A stretch of DNA of 64,000 bases from Luteolibacter algae (lineage in GTDB: Bacteria > Verrucomicrobiota > Verrucomicrobiia > Verrucomicrobiales > Akkermansiaceae), in NCBI RefSeq assembly GCF_042683045.1, contig NZ_JBHUIT010000003.1:62001-126000 (forward strand), in the 5' to 3' direction. The translations under genes were made by a program, and so were the position numbers. The notes below the pieces were generated by a model. That model was not told where the DNA came from. It saw only the letters and a program-made list of their open reading frames with translations, and searched no databases. Numbering within the stretch: position 1 is the stretch's first letter; each line of letters begins with the position of its first letter. Below, one piece after another: positions 17,737 through 26,508 of this stretch.

Positions 17737-18693
17737 TTAATCCTTATCTATGAAAATTCTTCCCTCACGTCTTCTCAGGCGTGATCCACCAGGCAAATTC
17801 ACCGATGAAGCCATTGTAATATTCTGGAGTTCAAGGCATTGCTCTACAAGTTTTGAGCTGACACCCGAAATATTATTTTCTCTTAAATAATCCACAAGAA
17901 TACCGCGTTGCAGAGCCAGGGGTAGCTCCCGAAAGGCTTTGAGATGGATCCTTCCCTGTGGATCGCGCGCATGGGCTTGCTCCACAGCCCAGCTCAAGAG
18001 ACCGCGCCATTCCTCATCCACGCAGGCCGCCTCATTCAGCATCGGAACAACATCCCGCCGGGCAATATCCGCGAGGAGAGGCAGAGCTTCATTCCGCATC
18101 CGGTTCCGGACGACATCATTCACCGAGTTGCTCGCATCTTCCCGCCACACATGAAAATTCCCTTTCATCCATTTCTCCAACCAAGACTTCCGTATATCCA
18201 GCAGCGGCCGGATGACCTGAACCATCGCTCTGTTCATACGAATCCCGGTAATCTCCCGCATACCCCTGCAGCCATGGGAACCACGTAGCAAATTCCATAA
18301 AACCGTCTCCGCCTGGTCATCGGCATGATGTGCCAAAAGCAAATTCCAGCACCCATGCTTCTCAGCACAGGCTCCGAAAAATTGGTGCCGGGCGAGTCTC
18401 CCCGCCGTCTCGAGCGACTCGCCGGTCTGCTTCATTCGCGAGCGTAAATCCACCGTCCCGAGCTCGAAATCATAGCCCATTTCCCTCGCCGCATTCTCCA
18501 CGAACCTTGCGTCGCCGCCGGACTCGATTCCGCGCAACCCATGATCCAAATGACAAACGACGATCTCTTTGAAACCTTTTGCGTTCAGGAGATGCAAAAG
18601 CGCCATCGAATCCAGCCCACCGGAGACCCCGCACAGCCATTTTTCCGCCCGTGAAGCAGTCTCAAGCCAGCGACTCTCCGGTTCCATTTTCAC
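17737..18693 (-). CDS. tilS: tRNA(Ile)-lysidine synthase TilS
   Basis: TilS modifies C34 of the CAU-anticodon tRNA-Ile to lysidine, so that it reads AUA and is charged with Ile. The 318-aa protein has the PP-loop motif SGGLDS at residues 24-29, followed by VCHLDHGLRG and LLLAHHADDQAETVLWNLLRG, RVGR-like RMNRAMVQVIRPLLDIRKSW, and a DASN motif (WREDASNSVNDVVRN). The C-terminal TilS domain is short. The ATG overlaps the stop of the TrhO-RluA fusion (ATGA at 18690-18693), so two tRNA/RNA-modifying proteins are made from coupled frames. Confidence 0.94.
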   Translation of the reverse strand: MKMEPESRWLETASRAEKWLCGVSGGLDSMALLHLLNAKGFKEIVVCHLDHGLRGIESGGDARFVENAAREMGYDFELGTVDLRSRMKQTGESLETAGRLARHQFFGACAEKHGCWNLLLAHHADDQAETVLWNLLRGSHGCRGMREITGIRMNRAMVQVIRPLLDIRKSWLEKWMKGNFHVWREDASNSVNDVVRNRMRNEALPLLADIARRDVVPMLNEAACVDEEWRGLLSWAVEQAHARDPQGRIHLKAFRELPLALQRGILVDYLRENNISGVSSKLVEQCLELQNITMASSVNLPGGSRLRRREGRIFIDKD

Positions 18694-20468
18694 GCTTTGT
18701 GCTCAAAAGCCATCCTTTGGCCCGTGATCGGGTGCGTGAAAGCAAGTTTCCATGCCTCCAATTCCAGTGGTGGATCGCCCACCTCCAGTGTCTGCTTATC
18801 CCCCATCTTGCCTCCGGACAGGTAGCAAGGGTCTCCCACTACCGGAAAGCCCAGCTCCCACAGATGCACGCGGATCTGGTTTGTGCGGCCGCTGCCGAGC
18901 TTTGCTTCCAGTAGACTGGTGCCATCTTCGCAGCGTTCTTTCACACTGAAATCGGTTCTAGCCTCCAGACCGTCCTCATCATCAATGATTCTACCTCCCG
19001 GTCCGGCTGGCTCGGAGGAAATGGCTGCTTCACATATCTTTTCGTCCCATTCCGGGTGACCCTGGATCCGCACACGGTAGATCTTATCCACTTTTCCTTC
19101 GATAAACTGACGTTGCAGCAATCTGCAAAAATGGCGGGTTCTGGCGAAGAGCACCAGGCCAGCTGTATTCGCGTCCAGACGATGCACAGGCCGCAAAAAC
19201 TTCGGCTCGTAGACCTGATTCATCAAGTATTGGAGCGTATTGCGATGATAGCGGCCACTCGCATGCATCGGCAATGGAGCCGGCTTTTCAACCATGACAA
19301 ATGCTTCGTCGTCGTAGATGATCCTTATATTACGGGCGACATCAGGCTCAATTGCCGGAGGAAAGATCTGTAAAATCCGCTCTCCCGCCCGGACGATATG
19401 ATCCATTCCCCGGACCTTTCCGCCATAGCTTATGAAGCGACCTGCCGCGCATCTTTGCTCCCACTCCTCACGCGGAATCTGTGGGAATTGATCCACCAAG
19501 ACATCGCCCAGGGTCCATTTGTCATATTTTGCGGAAACATTGACAGGCCTGCGGTTCTCCCGGGGAGTGGAACCAGGTAGGACCTCGCACACTTCATCGA
19601 GTTTTGCCTGCGCTTCATGAATTCTCTCCAGCATTTTTTCCGGTTCCGATTTGAAGCAATACGGGCAGATTTTTCCGGCCACATAACGCACATCTTCCTG
19701 ATCTTCCGCATCCAATGGTGCCTGGCAGGCATAGCAAACGGCACTATCTGTTTCCTTCAGCGCGGGATCGACGCCCACTCTTTGATCAAAAACGAAACAC
19801 TCGCCATCGTAATGATCTCCACCGCATTCCTCGAAATATTTCAGAATACCTCCGTCCAGCTGGTAGATATTCTTGAAGCCTTCCATCTCCATGAACGGAC
19901 CGGCTTTTTCACAGCGGATCCCACCCGTGCAGAACATGACCACCGTTTCCTCCTTCATCTCATCCGGTAGCTCGCGCACAGCTTTCGGAAACTCCCGGAA
20001 GGTATGGATATCCGGCACGATAGCTCCTTTGAAGGTTCCCAGCTTCACCTCGTAATCATTCCGCGTGTCCAGAAGGGTGATCTTTCGCCCTTCGTCCAAC
20101 CACTTTTTGAGCTCTTTTGCTTGGAGCTTCGGAGAAGTTTTCCGGCGGGGTTCCACGCCTTCCACTCCAAAAGAAATGATCTCTTTTTTTATTCTGACCA
20201 GCATCCTACGGAATGGCTGATCCTCGCTTTCGCTGACTTTCCCTTCGAAATCTTCCAACCCGGGGATTTTACGTAACCGTGCCATGAGGCCGTCCACCGC
20301 CGCCTTGGAGCCCGCGACAAAAAGATTGATCCCCTCCACGCTTAGCAAAATCGTTCCCCGCAAGCCGGAATCCTTGCAAAGTGCCAGCAACTCCTCACGC
20401 AGCTCTTTCAGCTCCGTAAGTTCTACAAAACGATATGCCGCCAAATTTGTAACCATCTCTTCAGTCAT
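18690..20468 (-). CDS. trhO: Fusion of tRNA uridine hydroxylase TrhO (rhodanese) and RluA-family pseudouridine synthase
   Basis: A 592-aa two-enzyme protein. Residues 1-300 are TrhO/YceA: an acylphosphatase-like N-terminus (LRGTILLSVEGINLF), a rhodanese domain with LLDTRNDYEVKLGTFKGAI and the catalytic loop MFCTGGIRCEKAG (Cys180, Cys186), and a Cys-rich end (CYAC, CPYC at 245-271). TrhO makes 5-hydroxyuridine at tRNA position 34. Residues about 315-592 are an RluA-type pseudouridine synthase: an S4-like segment (320-370), then RPVHRLDANTAGLVLFAR with catalytic Asp432, and LGSGRTNQIRVHL. The ATG at 20468 matches the natural TrhO beginning. The open frame extends 70 codons upstream, but that overlaps the MOSC gene and looks non-coding. 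The stop overlaps tilS. Confidence 0.93.
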   Translation of the reverse strand: MTEEMVTNLAAYRFVELTELKELREELLALCKDSGLRGTILLSVEGINLFVAGSKAAVDGLMARLRKIPGLEDFEGKVSESEDQPFRRMLVRIKKEIISFGVEGVEPRRKTSPKLQAKELKKWLDEGRKITLLDTRNDYEVKLGTFKGAIVPDIHTFREFPKAVRELPDEMKEETVVMFCTGGIRCEKAGPFMEMEGFKNIYQLDGGILKYFEECGGDHYDGECFVFDQRVGVDPALKETDSAVCYACQAPLDAEDQEDVRYVAGKICPYCFKSEPEKMLERIHEAQAKLDEVCEVLPGSTPRENRRPVNVSAKYDKWTLGDVLVDQFPQIPREEWEQRCAAGRFISYGGKVRGMDHIVRAGERILQIFPPAIEPDVARNIRIIYDDEAFVMVEKPAPLPMHASGRYHRNTLQYLMNQVYEPKFLRPVHRLDANTAGLVLFARTRHFCRLLQRQFIEGKVDKIYRVRIQGHPEWDEKICEAAISSEPAGPGGRIIDDEDGLEARTDFSVKERCEDGTSLLEAKLGSGRTNQIRVHLWELGFPVVGDPCYLSGGKMGDKQTLEVGDPPLELEAWKLAFTHPITGQRMAFEHKA

Positions 20469-20541
20469 CACGTGGGAGGAAAAGTGCCTCTGTGTCCTGA
20501 AAAACTCAATCCCCAAAGAAATGTTGCACAGCTTATGAGAA

Positions 20542-21054
20542 TTACGGCACGGAAACCCGCAACTCACCGCTGCTGAGGATCCTCGCCCGCAGGCCGCCCC
20601 TACAGTTCCCTTTGAGAAAATCTTCCGCTCCGGCACCCACCGCTTGATCCATCCAATAGCACGGTTTGCATTCCTCACTTCCTTCGAAGACCAATCCCTG
20701 TAGAGAGAATTTTCTTCCTACCAGAGCTTCCAGATCCATCCCGCTGACGATGATATTCCGCCGGAGCGCCGCAGGATCTATCTCTCCAAATTTTTCGGAC
20801 AATTCATCAAGGATCCGCTTTGAAAAGAAAGTGATCTGTCCTTTGAAATGCTCTTTGAAATCGAAATACCGATCTCCTTCGATGCCTCTTCCGGCGACAC
20901 ACGACACTGACTCTTTGGAAACGACATCGTAATTCATGCGTCCCAAGCCATGCCGACCCCGAAAATCATGACCTTCTGAGATCATGATTTTTTCAATCAG
21001 TGCCGGAGTTTCGAGAATTTCGCCCATAACCCACGGTAGCATTTTCCACGCCAC
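20542..21054 (-). CDS. MOSC-domain protein
   Basis: A 170-aa protein made of one MOSC domain: VSCVAGRGIEGDRYFDF, LRRNIIVSGMDLEALVGRKF, and the conserved cysteine region EECKPCYWMDQAVGAGAEDF. MOSC domains bind molybdenum cofactor or carry sulfur and occur in Moco sulfurases and small oxidoreductases such as YiiM. No partner redox domain is fused. Internal Met codons at 21042 and 21027 are possible starts and none has a convincing ribosome site. A MobA-like gene lies about 3 kb downstream on the same strand, which hints at a local molybdenum theme. Confidence 0.88.
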   Translation of the reverse strand: MAWKMLPWVMGEILETPALIEKIMISEGHDFRGRHGLGRMNYDVVSKESVSCVAGRGIEGDRYFDFKEHFKGQITFFSKRILDELSEKFGEIDPAALRRNIIVSGMDLEALVGRKFSLQGLVFEGSEECKPCYWMDQAVGAGAEDFLKGNCRGGLRARILSSGELRVSVP

Positions 21055-21075
21055 GGGAAAATCCCGTTATCGTTG

Positions 21076-23088
21076 CTATTTCACCGACGGCTGGGAAAAT
21101 CTCGCACGGATTACCGCAGAACCAACGGCCCCATCTCCACCATCGGGGAACGATATGAGAATGTTATTTTCCTTCGCAAGTTTACCCGCTGGAATAGGGA
21201 TCAACTTCGTCGATGCGTAGCCGTCATCACTGTCATCATAGCGTGTGGCGGAATCTTCCTGCGGAACATTCAAGGGCATGTGGTTCATCGAAACATTCAC
21301 AAAATAGCTGGAATTCACTCCCCGATCGATTCCGATCCGCAACATGGAATCCAGAGCTTTCCCGCCGTCCGGCACTTTCACTTTGATCGTGGCAACAGGG
21401 TTCTCCCCATCGATTTTCTGGGTGATCCGGTCACCGTAGAAAACTTTCTCAAAGATTATGGACTTCTCTTTTACCTCCTCCGGAAAGGTTGAGATATAGA
21501 CGATCACTTCACGGCTCCCAAGAACAATGCCCTTTGCCGTCTCCGGCTCACTGACGGTGTAGGACGGCAACATATTTTTCCCACGGCTGATGCGTCGCTC
21601 CTCATGCTTCGCGCCTTCCAAGCCGCTCAAGGTGATTTGATGTTCCACGGTCGAAAGGTTGTTTACGATTGTGTAGACCTTCTTTCCGTCCGCAAAGGCT
21701 CGGACCTGCAGATCAGGATCAGGACTATCTGCGATCACCCGACGGCCCTCTATACCCGCAAACAATTTATAAAACGAGGCGAGGAAACTTGCCTGAAGCT
21801 CCGCCCCTTTTTCGTATTCCTCCGGCGTGTAGACACTTGCGTAATACTTCGGATCCCACGCTTCTGTATTGGCCAGAATGAAGGGCACCGATTTCACCAC
21901 CGATTGTGGACGATCCATGAATGTCAGAGTGTTCGCCAAAATACTGGAAACGTGTAGCCACTGAATCATTGACCGGCGTTCCATCTCCCCGGTGAATCCG
22001 TCCTTTTTTTCCTCTACGAGGGAGTCATAAAGCTCATCGGCAAGAAACTGCCCGTCGTAATCCATTTTATCTTCGCCAGGCTTGCTTGCGTAGCCACCGT
22101 GTTCACTCACCACAAGTTTGAGCTCCTTGCCGAAAGTGTTCACCGCATAATTGTTCACGAGATCCAGCACCCCTTCCAACGGCAGGCCGCTGGTGATCCG
22201 GGTGGCATTCTTGCCTGCCTCAGGATTTCTGTAATAATCGTAAACATGGAATGAATAGAAATCCAATTCGCCTCGGGTATTGTCGATGAAGCTCTTCATC
22301 CCCAACCAATTTTTGTAATAATCCTTATAAAAGTAAGCGACCGACATGCACAACCCTCCGACCTGGACATCAGGCGTGAGCTCATGGACTTTCCGCTTTG
22401 TGGCAAGATGCCAATCAGCCAGATGTTGATCCTTGAAAAATGACCAATGCGGCTCGTTCACCAACTCGTAGTAAGCGGGACGGGTAAAATCAGTGAATCC
22501 GTGCTTCAAGATCCGTGCGCTGAGCTCAGCCGCGGCTTCGATATCCTTCGGAATATATTGTGCATGGCTGCCTTCTTGAGCCGATTCCGGGGTCTCATAT
22601 TTCCCCATAAATTCCGGGTAAGCATTATGGTGATCATGCGCCGCAATATTCATGTTCTCGCCGAAGATGGCCTTGAGCTTCCCGCTATCCGGCTGTCGCC
22701 TTTCTTCCAGCTCCCGGATCAGATTTTCAAGATCCACATAGCCTGGTCTCGCCGTATCTTCGCGGACGATTTTGGAATTTTTCACATAGCCTTTCACAGG
22801 TCCGAGAATCCTACCAAGGCTGATATCGAAGTCTTCAGTTAGCTCATCGAAACGCTCATCGGAGCCCACTCTCTTGTCTAGATTCTCACCATGATCCGCG
22901 AGCGCGAAATAGCGCTTCCGGTCCAACTTGCTGATCCCGTCAATGGATCGGGTCAGCTCCGGACTCACCTGAATCTGAATGGAATTGTCCTTAACCTCCA
23001 CCAGCGGAGCTTCGGTCTTTTTACATGCGGAAAAGATCAGAACCACTGGACACAGCGTCGTGCCTAGATACTTAAAATACGGAAACAT
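21076..23088 (-). CDS. GH86-like glycoside hydrolase lipoprotein (beta-agarase/beta-porphyranase family)
   Basis: About 670 aa from the ATG at 23088. The N-terminus (MFPYFKYLGTTLCPVVLIFS) is a lipoprotein-type signal ending at Ala-Cys (Cys22). A TIM-barrel-like catalytic domain follows, with the acid/base region YYELVNEPHW (Glu212) and a nucleophile candidate in LVVSEHGGYA (Glu329). In between lie HDHHNAYPEFMGKYET and FYSFHVYDYYRNP. These resemble the GH86 family that cuts agar and porphyran, though the exact substrate is inferred. A C-terminal beta-rich region (about 470-670) looks like accessory domains. It is divergent from the secreted LamG/DUF1080-like gene, with about 190 bases between starts, and may be co-regulated with it. 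Confidence 0.7.
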   Translation of the reverse strand: MFPYFKYLGTTLCPVVLIFSACKKTEAPLVEVKDNSIQIQVSPELTRSIDGISKLDRKRYFALADHGENLDKRVGSDERFDELTEDFDISLGRILGPVKGYVKNSKIVREDTARPGYVDLENLIRELEERRQPDSGKLKAIFGENMNIAAHDHHNAYPEFMGKYETPESAQEGSHAQYIPKDIEAAAELSARILKHGFTDFTRPAYYELVNEPHWSFFKDQHLADWHLATKRKVHELTPDVQVGGLCMSVAYFYKDYYKNWLGMKSFIDNTRGELDFYSFHVYDYYRNPEAGKNATRITSGLPLEGVLDLVNNYAVNTFGKELKLVVSEHGGYASKPGEDKMDYDGQFLADELYDSLVEEKKDGFTGEMERRSMIQWLHVSSILANTLTFMDRPQSVVKSVPFILANTEAWDPKYYASVYTPEEYEKGAELQASFLASFYKLFAGIEGRRVIADSPDPDLQVRAFADGKKVYTIVNNLSTVEHQITLSGLEGAKHEERRISRGKNMLPSYTVSEPETAKGIVLGSREVIVYISTFPEEVKEKSIIFEKVFYGDRITQKIDGENPVATIKVKVPDGGKALDSMLRIGIDRGVNSSYFVNVSMNHMPLNVPQEDSATRYDDSDDGYASTKLIPIPAGKLAKENNILISFPDGGDGAVGSAVIRARFSQPSVK

Positions 23089-23277
23089 CGGGGATAATAT
23101 GTTCTGCAGTGCTTCCTTTCTGCATAAAACTGTCTTCCCGGAACACCACCTGACCGAACGCCTCAAATGATTTCCGATGATTTATGAGAAATCAGTTCAA
23201 GTAAGGAAGTATCAGATAAAGATCGTGGCTTTTTTTTGGAAAAGCCAAATTTCCGACACAGTCATTCCTGCTATTTT

Positions 23278-23991
23278 ATGAAAAAAACACTCCTCTCCGC
23301 CCTCCTGCTGTCATCCTTCTCAAGTGCCATGGCATCTGAACACGGCAAACTTCTTTTCGAAGACGATTTCAACCGGAATGAATCCCAGGAGTTCAAAGAA
23401 GAGATTGGCAATGGCTGGGCAAGCAACAGTGAGGGGCGTGCCGGAGGTAACAAGCAAGTCGATCTGCGTGACGGGACGATGCATATTTACATGCACGCGA
23501 CTGCAGATCACGCGGTCTCCGTCACCCATCCAATGGGCTTCAAGGATGGCGCGGTGGAAGTCCGTTTCATGCTGGAAAATGAGAAGGATATGCTCGGGCT
23601 CAACTTTGCCGATCTTACCTTCAAGGAAGTCCACGCCGGCCATCTCTTCAAAGTGGAAATCAGCCGGAACAAAGCCAGCATCACTGATCTCAAAACCGGG
23701 GTGATGGCCAACGAAATTTATGCCCGCAGAAAGGCCGGCAATAGCACTCCGGAAGATCAGGAAATCCTCAAAACCAAACGCAAGTACAACCCAATCGACC
23801 TGAAAACCGGAAAATGGTATTCCCTACTTGTAACGGTCAAAGGCAATGTCGCCACGGCATCCATTGACGGGAAAGAAGTCGTGAGTTTCTCCTCGGAAGG
23901 GATCGCCCATGATAAAAAGGAAACACTTCGCTTATCCGTCCCTCGGGAAGTTGTGGTGGATGATTTGAAAATCTACTCTTCGGACAAGTAG
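23278..23991 (+). CDS. Secreted LamG/DUF1080-like (concanavalin-fold) protein
   Basis: A 237-aa protein with a signal peptide (MKKTLLSALLLSSFSSAMAS). A jelly-roll domain of the LamG/DUF1080 (3-keto-disaccharide hydrolase-like) type follows: KLLFEDDFNRNES near the start, HPMGFKDGAVEVRFML, TGKWYSLLVTVKGNVATASI and VVVDDLKIYSSDK at the end. Proteins of this fold bind or cleave carbohydrates; active-site residues cannot be assigned. The start at 23278 is chosen because it opens the signal peptide. Its 3' end overlaps the convergent MobA-like gene by 19 bases. The head-to-head arrangement with the GH86-like gene suggests a polysaccharide-related role. Confidence 0.8.
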   Translation: MKKTLLSALLLSSFSSAMASEHGKLLFEDDFNRNESQEFKEEIGNGWASNSEGRAGGNKQVDLRDGTMHIYMHATADHAVSVTHPMGFKDGAVEVRFMLENEKDMLGLNFADLTFKEVHAGHLFKVEISRNKASITDLKTGVMANEIYARRKAGNSTPEDQEILKTKRKYNPIDLKTGKWYSLLVTVKGNVATASIDGKEVVSFSSEGIAHDKKETLRLSVPREVVVDDLKIYSSDK

Positions 23992-24572
23992 CCACGGCCA
24001 TCCCCATCATCCCGGGATTTTTCGAGAAATGCTCGGAATTCCTCTCTGTGATTAACATTCAGCAGCGCTCCCCGGCGTGGGAGGTCGAGGATTTTGACCT
24101 CGTTTTCGGATAAAATTCTTCGCAATCCCCACTCGCCGCGTTCTCTCGCTGTTTCGAGGATGTTCAGAGCGCCGTTTCCATAGAATCCGCACAATGGCTC
24201 CAGCCCGCCATCAAACTCACTGCGATACACCACAAACCGATCTTCATGTCCGCACAGCCCCTCGAAAATATCCACTTCCAAAGCCGGTAAATCGCACGCG
24301 GTGACGATACATCCCCCATCCTCCAGGTGCACCAAGCCTTCGATAATACCGTCCAGAGGCCCATTTCCGGAGTCCCTGACATAGCAGACCCCATCGATTT
24401 TCTCTTGGATTGCCTGACCCTCGCGTAGAGATACCACGATCCGTTCGCAACCGACTTCCCGAAGCAGATCTACAGTTCTTTTGAGAAAACTCCTACCATC
24501 CGGATGGAGCAATGACCCTTTTTCCCGCCCCATACGGCTCCCCTTGCCACCCGCCAATACCAGCCCATGCAT
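23973..24572 (-). CDS. mobA: MobA-like nucleotidyltransferase (molybdenum cofactor guanylyltransferase family)
   Basis: A 199-aa protein with the NTP-transferase signature GLVLAGGKGSRMGREKGSLL at the very N-terminus. CERIVVSLREGQ, DSGNGPLDGIIEGL and the acidic metal site VTACDLPALEVDIFEGL follow. MobA attaches GMP to molybdopterin. The match to the family is good, but some relatives (MocA or other sugar-nucleotide enzymes) share these motifs, so the exact substrate is inferred. No other Moco synthesis genes are in the window apart from the MOSC protein. Its tail overlaps the convergent secreted gene by 19 bases. Confidence 0.83.
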   Translation of the reverse strand: MHGLVLAGGKGSRMGREKGSLLHPDGRSFLKRTVDLLREVGCERIVVSLREGQAIQEKIDGVCYVRDSGNGPLDGIIEGLVHLEDGGCIVTACDLPALEVDIFEGLCGHEDRFVVYRSEFDGGLEPLCGFYGNGALNILETARERGEWGLRRILSENEVKILDLPRRGALLNVNHREEFRAFLEKSRDDGDGRGYLSEE

Positions 24573-24745
24573 TCACCCATGAAATGGAAACGGCGTGAAT
24601 GTGAAAAGAGCAATTTCCGTCCTTACCGATAGAGCCACAAAAGGAAAGCCATCGTTTCGATCAACTTTTGTTCCCAGAGGTGATGCAGGCATTCTTGTCG
24701 CGCCTTGCAAGTTGAACTTCCACGCGAGAAATGTAAGGGTTCGAC

Positions 24746-25870
24746 ATGCTCCTCCTCCAACAGCTCATACGCATTCCATCCGTCAATCCGGAGCACACCC
24801 CCGATCGGCCGGATATCACGAACGAGCAGAAGATCGCAGAATTTGTCGCGGATTATCTCACAGATTTCGGCGCAAACGTGATCCTGGAGGAAATCGCACC
24901 CCAGCGGCCAAATCTTATTGCCCGCTTCGCTCCGCTCGATGGGCGCCCGCGTATTCTGCTTGGTCCACACCTGGATACCGTCAGTGTGGAAAATATGGCG
25001 ATTGATCCTTTTTCCGGAGAGATCCGGGATGGCAAGGTCTGGGGACGAGGCGCATCTGATACAAAGGGTCCGATGGCCGCTATGCTCTCCGCACTGAAGG
25101 CAAACAAAAATATCCTAAGCGATCTGCCCATCGCGGTGGATTTCATCGCGTTCATGGGAGAGGAAGCCTCGCAGCATGGCTCCAAGCATTTCGCCGCGCA
25201 TCATGCGAAGGATTATCAATTCGCAATCATCGGCGAGCCAACTTCAATGCAGGTTGTCCACACAACGAAAGGCTCTCTTTGGGCAACACTGAGCACCACG
25301 GGCGTTTCCGCTCATGCTTCCCAGCCCCACCTTGGCGAGAATGCCATATTGAAGCTCGGCGGGGCATTGGTCACTCTGCAGGAAAACCTTGCTCCCGTCC
25401 TCGCTGGCTACGATCACCCAGTGCTTGGCCACTCGACAATGAACATCGGCACAATCACGGGCGGAACAGCCCCGAACATCGTGCCCAATCAGGCAAGTGC
25501 CCAAATTGACATCCGGCTGACTCCTGCGCTACACGCAGCGGGCGGAGCACTGAAGATTCTTACGGAAATCATTGATGAACTCAAGTTACCGCTAGCCATC
25601 GGCAGCGCCCACGAAAATCCACCGATGGAAACCCGGGTGGACAACCCTTACATCCAGAAGCTTCTTGCAACCGATAGCCGCACCCTACCCGCCGGTGCTC
25701 CATGGTTCTCGGATGCGGCCCACCTATCGGCGGCCGGTTTGCCATCAATCTGTCTCGGTCCCGGCTCCATCGACCAAGCCCACACCAAAGATGAATTCAT
25801 CGATCTTGCTCTTCTGAAGGAGGGAGAAGTATTTTTTTCCAACTTCATTCAATCGTTGGCTAAAAACTGA
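24746..25870 (+). CDS. M20-family metallopeptidase (ArgE/DapE-type deacylase)
   Basis: A 374-aa zinc hydrolase. Metal ligands of the M20 family are visible: LLGPHLDTVSV (His75, Asp77), GRGASDTKGPMAAML (Asp105) and the catalytic Glu pair in FMGEEASQHG (Glu139/140). A dimerisation domain follows (HTTKGSLWATLSTTGVSAHA), then GTITGGTAPNIVPNQA and a C-terminal SIDQAHTKDEFI with the last His ligand. Such enzymes remove acyl groups in arginine or lysine synthesis or cleave dipeptides. The substrate is undecided; an ArgE role is plausible but argJ (54692-55945) would make it dispensable. AAGGG lies six bases before the ATG. About 170 gene-free bases precede it. Confidence 0.88.
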   Translation: MLLLQQLIRIPSVNPEHTPDRPDITNEQKIAEFVADYLTDFGANVILEEIAPQRPNLIARFAPLDGRPRILLGPHLDTVSVENMAIDPFSGEIRDGKVWGRGASDTKGPMAAMLSALKANKNILSDLPIAVDFIAFMGEEASQHGSKHFAAHHAKDYQFAIIGEPTSMQVVHTTKGSLWATLSTTGVSAHASQPHLGENAILKLGGALVTLQENLAPVLAGYDHPVLGHSTMNIGTITGGTAPNIVPNQASAQIDIRLTPALHAAGGALKILTEIIDELKLPLAIGSAHENPPMETRVDNPYIQKLLATDSRTLPAGAPWFSDAAHLSAAGLPSICLGPGSIDQAHTKDEFIDLALLKEGEVFFSNFIQSLAKN

Positions 25871-25928
25871 ATCTTTGCGATCTGCGGATTTTTCGCGGGG
25901 GGCACTACAATCTTTCCATCGCCCTTCA

Positions 25929-26456
25929 ATGACCGAGCTCATCCTCAACGAAGATATCTACGGCCGCATCATTGATCGGGAAATCCATTCCGCCGAAAAA
26001 TTTCTCTGGATCATCACAGCCGACATCAAGGATATGCATGTGGTCAGGGGCAAGAGATCGCTTCCATTTCTGGCCTTGCTGGCCGAGCTGGTGGAGAATG
26101 GTGTCGCCGTGCGTTTGATCCATGCAAAGGAACCCGGTCCCAGATTCAGAAAGGATTTTGATCGTTATCCGGTCCTGCTCGAAAGCGATCTTTTCGAGAG
26201 AGTCCTGTGCCCCCGGGTTCATACCAAGGCAATAATCATTGATGGGACCAAAGCATTCATCACATCTGCCAATCTCACCGGCGCAGGCCTCGGTGCAAAA
26301 CATCCGGACCGCCGGAATTTTGAAGCAGGCATCCTAACCAATGAATTAACGCACATCCGCCCGCTAATGGATTGGGCAGATGAGCTGTTTCTAGGAGAAT
26401 ACTGTAGCCGCTGCCGCCTTAGAGACCGATGCCCGGATCCTCTCGATAGGGAATAA
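25929..26456 (+). CDS. Phospholipase D-like protein with a single HKD motif
   Basis: A 175-aa protein with one complete HKD motif near the middle: RVHTKAIIIDGTKAFITSAN (His98, Lys100, Asp105), followed by LTGAGLGAKHPDRRNFEAGI. The N-terminal half (FLWIITADIKDMHVV, LLAELVENGVAVRLIHAK) is the usual PLD alpha/beta core. Single-HKD proteins usually work as dimers and include nucleases and phosphodiesterases. The C-terminus carries Cys residues in CSRCRLRDRC, possibly a metal site. The ATG at 25929 begins a clean domain; the frame extends 18 codons upstream without support. It follows the M20 gene by about 60 bases and could share its transcript. Confidence 0.85.
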   Translation: MTELILNEDIYGRIIDREIHSAEKFLWIITADIKDMHVVRGKRSLPFLALLAELVENGVAVRLIHAKEPGPRFRKDFDRYPVLLESDLFERVLCPRVHTKAIIIDGTKAFITSANLTGAGLGAKHPDRRNFEAGILTNELTHIRPLMDWADELFLGEYCSRCRLRDRCPDPLDRE

Positions 26457-26488
26457 AAAAACTCCGGCCTTCATGAAAAAGCCGGAGT
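26455..26488 (-). terminator. Intrinsic terminator of the 226-aa secreted protein gene
   Basis: Inverted repeat ACTCCGGC (26461-26468) / GCCGGAGT (26481-26488) with a 12-base loop. On the minus strand it is followed by seven T residues. It also lies a few bases past the convergent PLD gene, but there is no T-run in that direction. Confidence 0.85.
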
Positions 26489-26508
26489 CTTGAGAGCACG
26501 TTGTCCTT

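Noticed and set aside
20469..20678. 70-codon N-terminal extension of the TrhO-RluA fusion
   Set aside because: It overlaps the MOSC gene, shows no family features, and the TrhO domain begins naturally at the ATG at 20468.
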